Positions 17,585-25,690 of a DNA stretch of 33,623 bases are shown piece by piece (positions within the stretch are counted from its first letter, which is position 1; every line of letters begins with the position of its first letter). The notes under the pieces were generated by a model that did no database searches, had not been told where the DNA came from, and saw only the letters and a program-made list of their open reading frames with translations. Both the position numbers and the translations under genes were made by a program. The stretch covers positions 1 through 33,623 of the forward strand of contig JAQVEB010000005.1 in assembly GCA_028698105.1 (NCBI GenBank), given 5' to 3'. This DNA comes from Petrimonas sp. GTDB lineage: Bacteria; Bacteroidota; Bacteroidia; Bacteroidales; Dysgonomonadaceae.

Positions 17585-18559
17585 CTAACTGTAATTTGAA
17601 AAATATTTCATGAATTGCACACGCTCGTACAACGAAGGACTGGCGATATTTGCGTAATTCAACTTGCCTTTGAATCCCGAAATGGTTTGGTAATTATGTT
17701 GTTCCATCCATTCTTCGATGCACGTGAGCATGTTGCCCACGGTACCTAATCCGTCCTGATACAGAACGCTGCATAACTCAATGGCGCTTGCGCCGGCCAG
17801 AATGCCCTTTACCGCATCTTCCCACGAATGAACGCCATAAGAACAGGCAATGTCAAAATCGGGCACGGTACCCGAAACGATAGCCGTCCAGCGTAGCGTG
17901 TCGCTGAAATCCGAAGGATTACTGAAAACCGGACCGGAGATAATCTCCAGTTTTTCGAGATCGAAATCGAGTTGATAAAACCGGTTAAACAACACAGCAC
18001 CGTTGGTACCCAAAGCTTTCAGCTTTTCGATCACACCCGGCAAGTTGCTGATGTTCTTAGCCATTTTCACCACAACGGGAATGCGGATAACCTTTTTCAA
18101 TTCGCGAACAATTTGCTGATAGGACTGCTCCAGATAGTTATCGCCAAACTCGCCGGCGTTGAGCAGAAAAACGTTGAGCTCGATGGCATCGGCTCCGGCA
18201 TCTTCGATGCTTTTGGCAAAATCCGTCCACCGCGTGAGTTTATAGCAGTTGATACTTGCTATAATGGGAATGTTACACTCCGCTTTGGCGGAACGGATCA
18301 GGTCGAGGTACTTCTCCACGTGGTTCATTTCCACATACGCGTTAATGTAGTCGGCTGCTTCCGGGTAGTCGGAGGTCATTGTCAACTTTTCGGAATGATT
18401 TTCTATCTGTTCTTCAAACAACGATTTCAGTACAACTGCCGCCACTCCTGCTCTTTCCAGTTCTTTAATCTTACTCAGTGAGTTTGTTAAGCCGCTGCTC
18501 GCAGCTACTAACGGATTTTTTAGCGTTAAGCCTGCAAATTTAGTTTGTAAATTGACCAT
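17585..18559 (-). CDS. Dihydroorotate dehydrogenase-like flavoprotein
   Basis: The 324-residue TIM barrel has the FMN-enzyme opening of the DHOD family (LQTKFAGLTLKNPLVAASSGLT), a KSLFEEQ loop, IIASINCYKL, VVVKMAKNISN and a late GASAIELCSVLYQDG phosphate-binding segment. In class 1 DHODs the catalytic base lies in a LNxSCPN-like loop; here the matching loop reads ELNVFLLNAGEFGD (127-140) with no Cys or Ser at the expected site. It may therefore not be a true pyrimidine-pathway DHOD. Such DHOD-like proteins are common in Bacteroidetes and their substrate is unknown to me. I therefore give no pyrD symbol. Confidence 0.85.
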   Translation of the reverse strand: MVNLQTKFAGLTLKNPLVAASSGLTNSLSKIKELERAGVAAVVLKSLFEEQIENHSEKLTMTSDYPEAADYINAYVEMNHVEKYLDLIRSAKAECNIPIIASINCYKLTRWTDFAKSIEDAGADAIELNVFLLNAGEFGDNYLEQSYQQIVRELKKVIRIPVVVKMAKNISNLPGVIEKLKALGTNGAVLFNRFYQLDFDLEKLEIISGPVFSNPSDFSDTLRWTAIVSGTVPDFDIACSYGVHSWEDAVKGILAGASAIELCSVLYQDGLGTVGNMLTCIEEWMEQHNYQTISGFKGKLNYANIASPSLYERVQFMKYFSNYS

Positions 18560-18593
18560 TTTCGGGGTTATTTTTTCGGGTTCAACAACGTGA

Positions 18594-18601
18594 CAAAAAT
18601 A
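18594..18601 (-). promoter_or_regulatory. -7 box for the DHOD-like gene
   Basis: The - strand reads TATTTTTG, matching TAnnTTTG, 34 bp before the ATG at 18559. No -33 element is seen at the usual distance, and the region is A/T-rich, so chance matches are likely. Confidence 0.35.
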
Positions 18602-18682
18602 CTATTTTTTTATCAATAAAAATAATTAAAAACCAAAGAGTATTGAGAAAACTAATATTGATCATCCGTATTACTGTCCTGA

Positions 18683-18973
18683 ATCAATTGCCATGTTCCT
18701 TTAGGACGTGGTTTTGGAGACATAGGCTGACAGGCTTTAGCCGAAATTTATAATAATCTTGGGCTAAAGTCCATATTTCAGACACAATGCATCCACGATT
18801 TAAACAGGCTGTATAAAAATGAAAATTAGGTGTCTTTTTGTCACTCTGAACGCAGCTTTGCGGAGTGAAGAGTATATAATTTATGACAAATAAGATTCCT
18901 CCTATCGTCGGAATGACAAATTGATACTGTTGCGATGTTTTTTACACAGCCTGTAAAAGTCGTGGCATTGGAT
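18683..18973. repeat. Palindromic intergenic repeat, copy A (interrupted by a smaller element)
   Basis: The repeat opens ATCAATTGCCATG and closes GTCGTGGCATTGGAT. Its core has GGCTTTAGCCGAAATTTA facing CTTGGGCTAAAGTCC. A related 141-bp copy lies at 32694-32834, where the core is the reverse complement, so the two copies are inverted relative to each other. Copy A is longer because a 151-bp element sits in its closing stem, between CCACGATTT and AAAAGTCGTGG. It occupies the gap between the yggS stop and the DHOD-like gene (18560-19034), which holds no gene. Confidence 0.75.
18804..18954. mobile_element. Nested miniature inverted-repeat element
   Basis: Terminal inverted repeats of about 17 bp (ACAGGCTGTATAAAAA at the left, TTTTTACACAGCCTGT at the right) enclose roughly 117 bp with no ORF. 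The interior includes a second imperfect inverted pair, TTTTTGTCACTCTGAACG (18835-18852) facing GTCGGAATGACAAATT (18907-18922). Motifs resembling GTCACTCTGAACGCAG and ATTCCTCCTATCGTCGGAAT are, from memory, dispersed in Bacteroidetes genomes. The element interrupts copy A of the larger repeat, so it arrived later. It has no transposase and would need one supplied in trans. Confidence 0.65.
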
Positions 18974-19034
18974 AAAACTATATCGGACGCTTTGCGGATA
19001 AACAAAAATTAATTACACGAACTGACTCCGGATA

Positions 19035-19697
19035 TCATCGCGTTCCGAATATCAACGTTCCCACGCGGATCATAGTACTCCCTTCTTCCACCGCGATGCG
19101 AAAATCGTCTGACATTCCCATGGATATTTCCCTGAAAGCGGGATCGTTGAGGAAATAACGCTCCTTAAATTCGTCGAAAAGCGATTTCAACAACCGAAAT
19201 TCACGACGAATTTTGCCCTCATCGTCCGTAAACGTGGCCATACCCATCACGCCGGCCAGTTGAACATGGGTGTGCTGCCGCCATGTGCCTCCGGCAAGAA
19301 ATTGACGACATTCGTCGGGCGAAAAGCCCGATTTCGTATCTTCGTCGGCGATGTGTATTTGCAGTAAACACGGGATTTTCCGGTTATTCGCCGATGCGTG
19401 TTTTTCTATTTCGCGCATCAGTTTGTCGCTGTCTAAACTGTGTATCAGGCTCACGAACGGCGCAAGATTCTTCACCTTATTTCGTTGCAAATTACCGATA
19501 AAATGCCACTCAATATCTGCCGGCAACATTTCGTATTTTTCGACGAGCTCCTGCACGCGGCTTTCGCCGAAAATGCGTTGTCCGTCATCATACGCTTCGC
19601 GTATCATATCGGCCGGATGAAATTTGGAAACGGCCACAATCTTCACTTCGGCTGGAACCGTTTCGCGCAATTTATCGATTTTTGCTTTTATGCTCAT
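19035..19697 (-). CDS. YggS/PROSC-family PLP homeostasis protein
   Basis: The 220-residue PLP-binding TIM barrel has the cofactor lysine Lys25 in IVAVSKFHP, plus FGESRVQEL, WHFIGNLQRNKVK, SGFSPDEC, GVMGMATF and the phosphate-binding end MGMSDDFRIAVEEGSTMIRVGTLIFG. The family buffers pyridoxal phosphate and affects amino-acid balance rather than catalysing a reaction. It overlaps the upstream DUF4494 gene by 4 bp (ATGA), which indicates translational coupling. Length is close to the family's usual 225-235. Confidence 0.93.
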   Translation of the reverse strand: MSIKAKIDKLRETVPAEVKIVAVSKFHPADMIREAYDDGQRIFGESRVQELVEKYEMLPADIEWHFIGNLQRNKVKNLAPFVSLIHSLDSDKLMREIEKHASANNRKIPCLLQIHIADEDTKSGFSPDECRQFLAGGTWRQHTHVQLAGVMGMATFTDDEGKIRREFRLLKSLFDEFKERYFLNDPAFREISMGMSDDFRIAVEEGSTMIRVGTLIFGTR

Positions 19698-20146
19698 GCC
19701 GCGGATTCTTTTTTGGCATCGGCCGAATAGGGAAAAGTATCCATGATGGGTGTTTCATTTATCGCCGCAATCACGTAATCAATCATGGTTTTCTTCATTT
19801 CTTTTTCCACAATTTCAACCGCTTCCTTCAGTTCCGAGGCCTGTATGAGCATGTTAATAGCCGTTTTCTTTTCCGAACCGCTTTTTTCGTCGAGCGTAAT
19901 GAAATAAAGCTTCGCTTTGTAATAGCGGTCACCGGATTCGTTGAAAAACGTTTCGGTATATTTCACCCGTTTGATATCGGAAATGGTGAACTCGCCCGAG
20001 ATAAACGGTTTTATTTCTTCAATAATCCTGCTTTCGGCTTCGGTAAACGATAAAGCGTCCACCAGATACGGTTCGGTAACTGTTTTCTGCATGCCCGACT
20101 CCAGCATTTTATCGTAACGCACTTTGCATTCAAACCAATTGTACAT
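19694..20146 (-). CDS. DUF4494 domain protein
   Basis: The 150-residue cytoplasmic protein begins MYNWFECKVRYDK and has a conserved-looking core (PYLVDALSFTEAESRIIEE, FTISDIKRVKYTETFF, RYYKAKLYFITLDE, NMLIQASELKEAVEIVE). I recognise it as DUF4494, a Bacteroidetes family of unknown function. There is no signal peptide or membrane segment. It is first in a two-gene unit with yggS, overlapping by 4 bp, and has a good -7 box upstream. The stable link to yggS might hint at PLP or amino-acid metabolism; this is only a guess. Confidence 0.85.
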   Translation of the reverse strand: MYNWFECKVRYDKMLESGMQKTVTEPYLVDALSFTEAESRIIEEIKPFISGEFTISDIKRVKYTETFFNESGDRYYKAKLYFITLDEKSGSEKKTAINMLIQASELKEAVEIVEKEMKKTMIDYVIAAINETPIMDTFPYSADAKKESAA

Positions 20147-20185
20147 TGCTGTTTTCTTTAAATTATCTTATTTTCGATTTTCGTG

Positions 20186-20193
20186 CAAAGGTA
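20186..20193 (-). promoter_or_regulatory. -7 box for the DUF4494-yggS unit
   Basis: The - strand reads TACCTTTGC, the canonical Bacteroidetes -7 form, 39 bp before the DUF4494 start. It lies in a short divergent spacer shared with the DUF554 gene. A clear -33 TTTG is not seen. Confidence 0.55.
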
Positions 20194-20246
20194 CAAAATT
20201 CCTAAATTCTCCGCGGCAGGAAACCGATTAGTTAAGAAAAAAATGA

Positions 20247-20254
20247 TATTTTTG
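20247..20254 (+). promoter_or_regulatory. -7 box for the DUF554 gene
   Basis: TATTTTTG matches TAnnTTTG, 53 bp before the ATG at 20308. It is about 55 bp away from, and divergent to, the DUF4494 -7 box, so the two promoters sit back to back. The -33 element is weak. Confidence 0.4.
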
Positions 20255-20307
20255 TACCTGATACAAAAAACAGGGATCATCATCTTCTTCATTTGCTGAT
20301 AATTATT

Positions 20308-20985
20308 ATGATTGGGACACTGGTAAATACGGTAGCCGTTGCCGCCGGCGGCATGATTGGTTTAGTGCTTAAGAAAAATATGCCCGAAAGAGTGACGACA
20401 ATCTATTTTCAGGCTATAGGCCTTTTTACGCTGGCTATTGGTATGTCCATGGCGGTGAAAATGGAAGATATTCTGATTGTGGTGGCCAGTTTGGCGATTG
20501 GTTCGCTGTTGGGTGAATGGATGAATATCGAAAAAGGAGCCACCGGAATGAGCGTTTACCTGAAGAAAAAATTTCGCGTAGGAAACGAAAAGTTTTCCGA
20601 AGGGTTGATTACGGCGTTCCTGCTGTTCTGCGTGGGTTCCATGACCATCTTAGGCACTATTCAGGAAGGAACGGGCGGTTCTCCCGATTTGCTTTACACG
20701 AAATCGCTGATGGATTTCTTTTCAGCCATTTTATTGGCGTCTGCATTTGGTTTCGGCGTTGTGGTTTCGGCCGTGCCGTTGCTCATTTTTCAGGGAGCGC
20801 TAACACTGCTGGCGATGTATGCCGGTTCGTTTTTCACCGATGAGATCATTCTCGGCCTTACCAGCGTGGGCGGAGTACTTCTCGTAGGACTGGGTATCAA
20901 CATCCTCGAAATAAAAAAACTCCGTATCATGAATATGCTGCCGGCTCTTGTGGTGGTGGTTTTGTTGCTATGGATATTTAAATGA
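20308..20985 (+). CDS. DUF554 family membrane protein
   Basis: The 225-residue inner-membrane protein has about six or seven hydrophobic helices and the DUF554 opening MIGTLVNTVAVAAGGMIGLVL. Further family features are GLFTLAIGMSMA, IGSLLGEW, FCVGSMTILGTIQEG and SVGGVLLVGLGINIL. The family (YdfK/YqgA-like) may transport a small solute, but the substrate is unknown. I chose the ATG at 20308; the frame also opens with TTG at 20293, which would add five residues. The amino-acid permease follows 55 bp later on the same strand and may be co-transcribed. Confidence 0.9.
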   Translation: MIGTLVNTVAVAAGGMIGLVLKKNMPERVTTIYFQAIGLFTLAIGMSMAVKMEDILIVVASLAIGSLLGEWMNIEKGATGMSVYLKKKFRVGNEKFSEGLITAFLLFCVGSMTILGTIQEGTGGSPDLLYTKSLMDFFSAILLASAFGFGVVVSAVPLLIFQGALTLLAMYAGSFFTDEIILGLTSVGGVLLVGLGINILEIKKLRIMNMLPALVVVVLLLWIFK

Positions 20986-21040
20986 TCAGCATGAGTTTAG
21001 CCACCGGAAGTAGAGGAAAAGAACAGCAAAAACAAAAAAA

Positions 21041-22462
21041 GTGAAAAGAAAAGACGAAAAACTCGGATTGTGGTTGCTGGTTTTTGTCGGCCTCGGTTCA
21101 ATGATCGGTTCCGGTATCTTCAATTCACCTAAAGACCTGATTAGCGTTGCCAACCCCAAAGGAGCCATTTTCACCTGGCTTATCGGTGGGTTTGGGGCCC
21201 TTATGCTTGCGTTTGTATTTATTTACCTCAACTTTCGGAAGCCGCACCTTAAAAGCGGCATTTTTGCTTACGCCAAAGATGGTTTTGGCGACTACATGGG
21301 CTTTAACTCGGCGTGGGGATACTGGTCGGTGGGTTGGCTGGGAAACGTAAGCTATTTTGCGCTCTTTTTCAAGACATTAAACGATCTGCTGGGCAAAAAT
21401 GCACTCTCTCCGCTCACTTGTTTTATACTGGCATCCGTTATTTTGTGGATTTTTTATGCCGTTGTAGCAGCGGGTGTGCGCGAGGGCGCAATCACCAACT
21501 TTATCGTAACCGTGGCCAAGCTGCTTCCTATTCTATTGGTTATTTTTGTTGGTTTCTCGCTCGTTAATCCCGATATTTTCAATGTCCCCGACTGGAAAAA
21601 CACCCTTGCCGCAACCGGCGGCGCTACCACGCCCGGACTGCAAATAAAGGATGCGATGGCTGTAGTGCTATGGTGTTTCGTGGGTGTAGAAGCGGCGTCG
21701 GTATTATCGGGCAGGGCAAGAAATCAGCGAACGGTACAGCGGGCAACGCTGATCTCTGTTATCACTGTCTTGGGGATTTACATGTTACTCACGTTCATTT
21801 CCATGGCGGCCGTTCCGGCCGGAGAACTTCGGCAATCGGACACGCCGTTGGCTCTGGTACTCGAAAAAACGTCAATCGGAATGACCGGCGCCATCGTCGT
21901 GAAGCTCGGGATCATGGTTTCCGTTATGGGTGCAAGCCTTTCGTGGATTCTCCTTTCGGTGGAGACCATGTATGCTGCCGCACGAGACGGCGTGATGCCG
22001 AAGCTGCTGGCAAAAGAAAATAAAAACGGAACGCCGGTGAATGCACTGCTCCTCACACAAATTTTCACTCAGCTTTTTCTGGTTTCCATCCTGTCGCCGA
22101 ACATGAACAGGACGTATCTCATGGCTATAACCGCAGCCACGTCGCTGGTGCTTATCCCTTATTTTCTTTCGTCGCTTTATGCCATGAAGGTTGCCACAAA
22201 AAACAAATCGGGAGAAAATCCCCTTTACATCATTGTCGCAGTGTTGGGAACCGTTTACTCGCTCTACGTTATTTATGCCGTCGGCATAAAATACCTCTTT
22301 TTGTCCATTCTATTTTACGCCATTGGCGCTTTTGTTTTCCTGAAAGGAAGACACGAACAAAAACAAAAGCCCAAACACTGGGAGTGGGCTTTTATGTTGG
22401 CATTGATTGCTTCAGCAACTGTTCTTACCGTTTTAGTTCTCAATGGAACTGTTCAATTGTAA
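21041..22462 (+). CDS. APC-superfamily amino-acid permease/antiporter
   Basis: The 473-residue protein has about 12 membrane helices. The APC signature GLGSMIGSGIFNSPKDL is in TM1, and WCFVGVEAASVLSGRARN is the TM6-loop region typical of the basic amino acid/polyamine antiporter group (ArcD/lysine-permease-like). A late AARDGVMPKLLAKENKNGTPVNALL loop is also typical. It likely exchanges or imports a cationic amino acid such as arginine, ornithine or lysine; which one cannot be told. Translation starts at GTG 21041, after a very A-rich stretch that suits Bacteroidetes initiation. No amino-acid-degrading enzyme is adjacent. Confidence 0.85.
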   Translation: MKRKDEKLGLWLLVFVGLGSMIGSGIFNSPKDLISVANPKGAIFTWLIGGFGALMLAFVFIYLNFRKPHLKSGIFAYAKDGFGDYMGFNSAWGYWSVGWLGNVSYFALFFKTLNDLLGKNALSPLTCFILASVILWIFYAVVAAGVREGAITNFIVTVAKLLPILLVIFVGFSLVNPDIFNVPDWKNTLAATGGATTPGLQIKDAMAVVLWCFVGVEAASVLSGRARNQRTVQRATLISVITVLGIYMLLTFISMAAVPAGELRQSDTPLALVLEKTSIGMTGAIVVKLGIMVSVMGASLSWILLSVETMYAAARDGVMPKLLAKENKNGTPVNALLLTQIFTQLFLVSILSPNMNRTYLMAITAATSLVLIPYFLSSLYAMKVATKNKSGENPLYIIVAVLGTVYSLYVIYAVGIKYLFLSILFYAIGAFVFLKGRHEQKQKPKHWEWAFMLALIASATVLTVLVLNGTVQL

Positions 22463-22501
22463 ACAATTGTTATTCTATAGATATTCAGTTGATATTTGAT
22501 G

Positions 22502-22545
22502 GATATTAGTTGTGGCGTTAAATGGTTCAACGCAACAACGAATAT
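22502..22545. terminator. Hairpin between convergent permease and TonB receptor genes
   Basis: An inverted repeat of about 18 bp has GATATTAGTTGTGGCGTT facing AACGCAACAACGAATATC with two mismatches and a 9-base loop. It lies between two converging genes. No T-run follows on either strand, so termination would be by structure alone. Confidence 0.5.
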
Positions 22546-22578
22546 CGCGAAGCAAATTACTATCGAATTACAACCGAA

Positions 22579-24966
22579 TTACCTGTTAATCGTATATCGT
22601 ACCGTTGCTCCCAAACGCACCGGATAGCCTCTTTGCACGTATGCATTCTCTTTTCCCGTCATATCCGATGCCTTGAAATAGAATGAATTGTATTTTTTAT
22701 CGAAGATGTTCTTTCCCCAAATCTCGAAAGCAAAAGAGCCTTTTTCGGCAGTAACACTGGCATTGGTCAACCCGTAAAACGGTTGGTAAACCGAATTATC
22801 TTCCGTCCAGTAAATTTTTCCGGCACCCGTATATTGCATATTGGCAATCAACCGGTTGAGAAATGAACCGTATTTGAAATTATAAACGTAACTCGCGCCG
22901 ATACTCAGCGTATGCTGCGGAGCAAACGGAATATAGTTTCCGGAATAATCCACAGAAACCGTTTTTCCGTTTTCTTTTTTTTCAGTCAGATAATTTTTAA
23001 ACTTGGCATCGGCAAAACCGTATTCGGTAAACAAGGTAAAATTGTCGGTGGGATTGTATCGCATACTCAATTCAACTCCTTTGCTATCCGATTTTCCGGC
23101 ATTGGTAACGATGCGTCCGGCCGTTCCCTGATCCACCAACTGAATAATTTGAATATTATCCACTTGAGTGTAGAACAACGCAAATGTTGTAGAGAGTCTT
23201 CTTCCGAACATTTCGCAACGTCCTCCCAGTTCATAAGTCCAGCTTACTTCGGGGTCATACGAAAGTTGCTCTTCAAGTGTAGGCGTTTGCACGGTAGTTG
23301 TGGGTGCTGCAGGAGCAGTACCTCCTCCGGGACGCGGCGGCATCATCTTCATGGCATTTCGCATCAACGATTCCATTAACGCGTTTTGAAGCAACTTAGA
23401 AAATGCCTGTTCATTGTATCCTCCTGTTTTATACCCTTTTGATGCCGAGAGATAGACAAAAGCAGTTTCAACAGGTTGGTACTTCAACGCTAATTTGGGC
23501 AGTATTTGTCCGAAATCTTTGCTGAAAGCGCCTTGCATAATGGTATCTCCGTTTACGGGTATGCCCGGAACGGTAGGCGGCGCTTGTTTGAAACGAAGCT
23601 CAATGTCGGCACCCTTACTTTCGGTGAAATAATCTATTTCAGCATGTTCGTAATCAAAGCGGATACCGGCAGTTCCCGACAAACCTTTTAATCCAAAAAT
23701 ATCGTTCAATGTAGATTGATGGAACAAAGCCAAACCTCTCGACGGTTTTTTGTAAATTCCGGGAAGATCAATCCGGTCCGTTGTATATTCCATCGCAACA
23801 GGAATATTCGGATTATTGGCAAGTGCATCAAAAACCGATTGCAGTCCGACGATCCCATCCTTTTTAATGGCAACCGGCGTATCAATGGTGCGGTGATCGT
23901 AAAATCCGAAAAGTCCCAATACCCATCGGTATTTATTTTGTGTTTCCGACTTCAGTGTTATTTCCTGACTTACAGAATGCTGCGTTTGCTGTTGGCGGAT
24001 TGAGAAAACCGATAGCGGCGTGTAATCCTGATCCATTTTCATGTCGTCTTTCAAAAACTGATATCCGGTTGTAGAGTTAAGGCTGAAACCGTTGCCCAGG
24101 TACCGAAGCGAAAGTCCGTTCGTCACCAAATGCCGTTTGTACGATGATGGTTCGTTAAAATTCACCGCCGTGGAATCTTCGTGCATATACGGAAACGCTC
24201 CTCCGTTCACGTAATCGTAGTTCCCGAAAAGCAACGCTTTGAAGCTCGGCGTGACCTCCCATTCCATTTTTATTTTACCTCCGGCATTTTCGGAAGCATC
24301 AACGTTTTTTCCGGTATAATTATTGATGAAATATCCATTATCTCGCTGATAATATGCGGCAACCGATAAACCGAAATTATCGGACAACTTACTGTAATTG
24401 GATCCTTTTACGGAAAACTGGCCGTAATTTCCGCCGCTAAGCGTGAACGACGTGCCCTGAAACGACAACGGCGAAAGCGTGTAAATATTCACAATCCCGC
24501 CAATGGCATTCCGGCCGTAAAGCGTTCCCTGCGCTCCGCGCAAAACCTCAACGCGCTGGATGTCCTGAAATTCAAAATCGAATGCCGACGGGTTAAAACT
24601 CGGCACATTATCCACATACAAACTCACGGTTTGAGAACCCAACCTTGCCCCAATACCGCGTATGTAGATGGGTGTGGAAACTTTAGAGCCGTAAGACGGA
24701 ATAAAAAGGTTCGGAATAACGCCGCTTAATTCCGGCAACGAACTTATCTGACTGTTATCAAGCTGTTTGGGAGAAATAACCGAAACTGCCGTAGGCAAAT
24801 TTTTCAACTGATTGGTTTCTTTCACAGAAGAACTTACCACCACCTCATCCAGGTAGTACACCTTTAGGGTATCTTTGGGGTTATCTTTTTTTTCGGGTTT
24901 TATATCGGCGGAGTAAGAAATAAATATTTGGCTGATGGCCCATAAAACAATAATTAATCTTTTCAT
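22579..24966 (-). CDS. TonB-dependent outer-membrane receptor
   Basis: The 795-residue protein has a signal peptide (about 1-19), a TonB-box-like segment (LDEVVVSSS), and a plug domain with IYIRGIGARLGSQTVSLYVD and VEVLRGAQGTLYGRNAIGGIVNI. A 22-strand barrel follows, ending in an aromatic-rich closing strand. Plug and barrel resemble siderophore/vitamin-type receptors rather than SusC: there is no carboxypeptidase-like N-domain and no SusD partner. An unusual Met/Pro/Ala-rich stretch (MMPPRPGGGTAPAAP and flanks) sits in a predicted extracellular loop. It is divergent from the radical SAM/lipoprotein run across a 220-bp spacer. The substrate is unknown, perhaps an iron chelate. Confidence 0.92.
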   Translation of the reverse strand: MKRLIIVLWAISQIFISYSADIKPEKKDNPKDTLKVYYLDEVVVSSSVKETNQLKNLPTAVSVISPKQLDNSQISSLPELSGVIPNLFIPSYGSKVSTPIYIRGIGARLGSQTVSLYVDNVPSFNPSAFDFEFQDIQRVEVLRGAQGTLYGRNAIGGIVNIYTLSPLSFQGTSFTLSGGNYGQFSVKGSNYSKLSDNFGLSVAAYYQRDNGYFINNYTGKNVDASENAGGKIKMEWEVTPSFKALLFGNYDYVNGGAFPYMHEDSTAVNFNEPSSYKRHLVTNGLSLRYLGNGFSLNSTTGYQFLKDDMKMDQDYTPLSVFSIRQQQTQHSVSQEITLKSETQNKYRWVLGLFGFYDHRTIDTPVAIKKDGIVGLQSVFDALANNPNIPVAMEYTTDRIDLPGIYKKPSRGLALFHQSTLNDIFGLKGLSGTAGIRFDYEHAEIDYFTESKGADIELRFKQAPPTVPGIPVNGDTIMQGAFSKDFGQILPKLALKYQPVETAFVYLSASKGYKTGGYNEQAFSKLLQNALMESLMRNAMKMMPPRPGGGTAPAAPTTTVQTPTLEEQLSYDPEVSWTYELGGRCEMFGRRLSTTFALFYTQVDNIQIIQLVDQGTAGRIVTNAGKSDSKGVELSMRYNPTDNFTLFTEYGFADAKFKNYLTEKKENGKTVSVDYSGNYIPFAPQHTLSIGASYVYNFKYGSFLNRLIANMQYTGAGKIYWTEDNSVYQPFYGLTNASVTAEKGSFAFEIWGKNIFDKKYNSFYFKASDMTGKENAYVQRGYPVRLGATVRYTINR

Positions 24967-25186
24967 CGGGTTAAATCTATTTTGTTAAAAGTACATGACA
25001 AAGTAACGCGATATACCAAAGCGAATCAATCACCACAAATAGTGATTTTTTTCGATTTATTTGGACAAAATCACCAAAAAAGGCTGCTTTTTTGAAAATA
25101 GTTGGGTTTTGGTGCAACATTTTTGCGTTTTTTTCATCTATAATAATAAGAAGCTATGTTGTCTTATTTTTAGTCGAAGAACTCGT
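24967..25186. other. 220-bp divergent spacer with a small palindrome
   Basis: This is the shared upstream region of the TonB receptor (-) and the first lipoprotein (+). It contains AATCAC and GTGATT around 8 bases near 25028-25047, then a T-run, and a further AATCACC at about 25069. This could be an operator or a weak hairpin. No convincing -7/-33 pair or riboswitch core was found. An open frame runs from 25061 into the lipoprotein, but its first 42 residues have no signal-peptide character. Confidence 0.35.
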
Positions 25187-25690
25187 ATGAAAAGAATCGT
25201 ATTGAAAACGTACGGAAAATTTATCGCCTTTTTGCTTGGTATTGTAGGCTTTGCCGCAGGATGCGACGAACCGATGGATGAATACGGTGTGCCCTCGGCC
25301 GATTTCCGGGCAAGCGGCGCGGTGATAAGCAGTGAAACCAAAGACCCCGTACCCAATATCCGCATTGTGGGAAAAGAAAAATTCAGTAACATCTCCGATA
25401 CGTCGTTTACCGACGCTCAAGGCAAATACCAGTTGGACATGAAGCGGATAACGGGATTTCCCATTCAACTGTTCGCCGAAGATATTGATGGTGAAAAAAA
25501 CGGAACCTACTCACCGGATTCATTGACGGTGGAATGGTCTGATGTAACGCAGATCGTTCCGAGAGACGGATGGTACGCGGGAACTTTCGAGAAAAAAGAC
25601 GCGAATTTCGCGCTGAAATATCCGAAACCTGAAGCTATGTATGGAACTTTTTCGGCTGAATACAGAAAAATGAACGAAGAGAATAATTGA
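25187..25690 (+). CDS. Lipoprotein of the rSAM/lipoprotein system (likely modified substrate)
   Basis: The 167-residue protein is taken from ATG 25187 (MKRIVLKTYGKFIAFLLGIVGFAAGC), which gives a clean lipoprotein signal with Cys26. After the Cys comes DEPMDEYGVPSADF. A beta-sandwich of the carboxypeptidase-regulatory type follows (about 41-145, ASGAVISSETKDPVPNIRI ... TSFTDAQGKYQLDM), then a tail with PEAMYGTFSAEY. The motif YG-[VT]-x-SA-[DE]-[FY] therefore occurs twice, at 33-40 and 152-159. I recognise this as the putative lipoprotein paired with Bacteroidetes radical SAM/SPASM enzymes (TIGR04133/TIGR04134 families, from memory). Its stop overlaps the start of the next lipoprotein gene by one base. 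It is probably exported and possibly modified by the enzyme before export; the modification is unknown. Confidence 0.85.
   Translation: MKRIVLKTYGKFIAFLLGIVGFAAGCDEPMDEYGVPSADFRASGAVISSETKDPVPNIRIVGKEKFSNISDTSFTDAQGKYQLDMKRITGFPIQLFAEDIDGEKNGTYSPDSLTVEWSDVTQIVPRDGWYAGTFEKKDANFALKYPKPEAMYGTFSAEYRKMNEENN

Noticed and set aside
18560-19034. tRNA or small-RNA gene in the long gap
   Set aside because: No cloverleaf or T-loop sequence (GTTCGAATC-like) was found; the gap is explained by repeats.
25061-25186. N-terminal extension of the first rSAM-associated lipoprotein
   Set aside because: It would bury the clean signal peptide that starts at 25187; the extension shows no coding character.
24967-25186. 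Cobalamin or other riboswitch upstream of the TonB receptor
   Set aside because: No conserved riboswitch core was recognised, and the 5' leader left between the two divergent genes is short.
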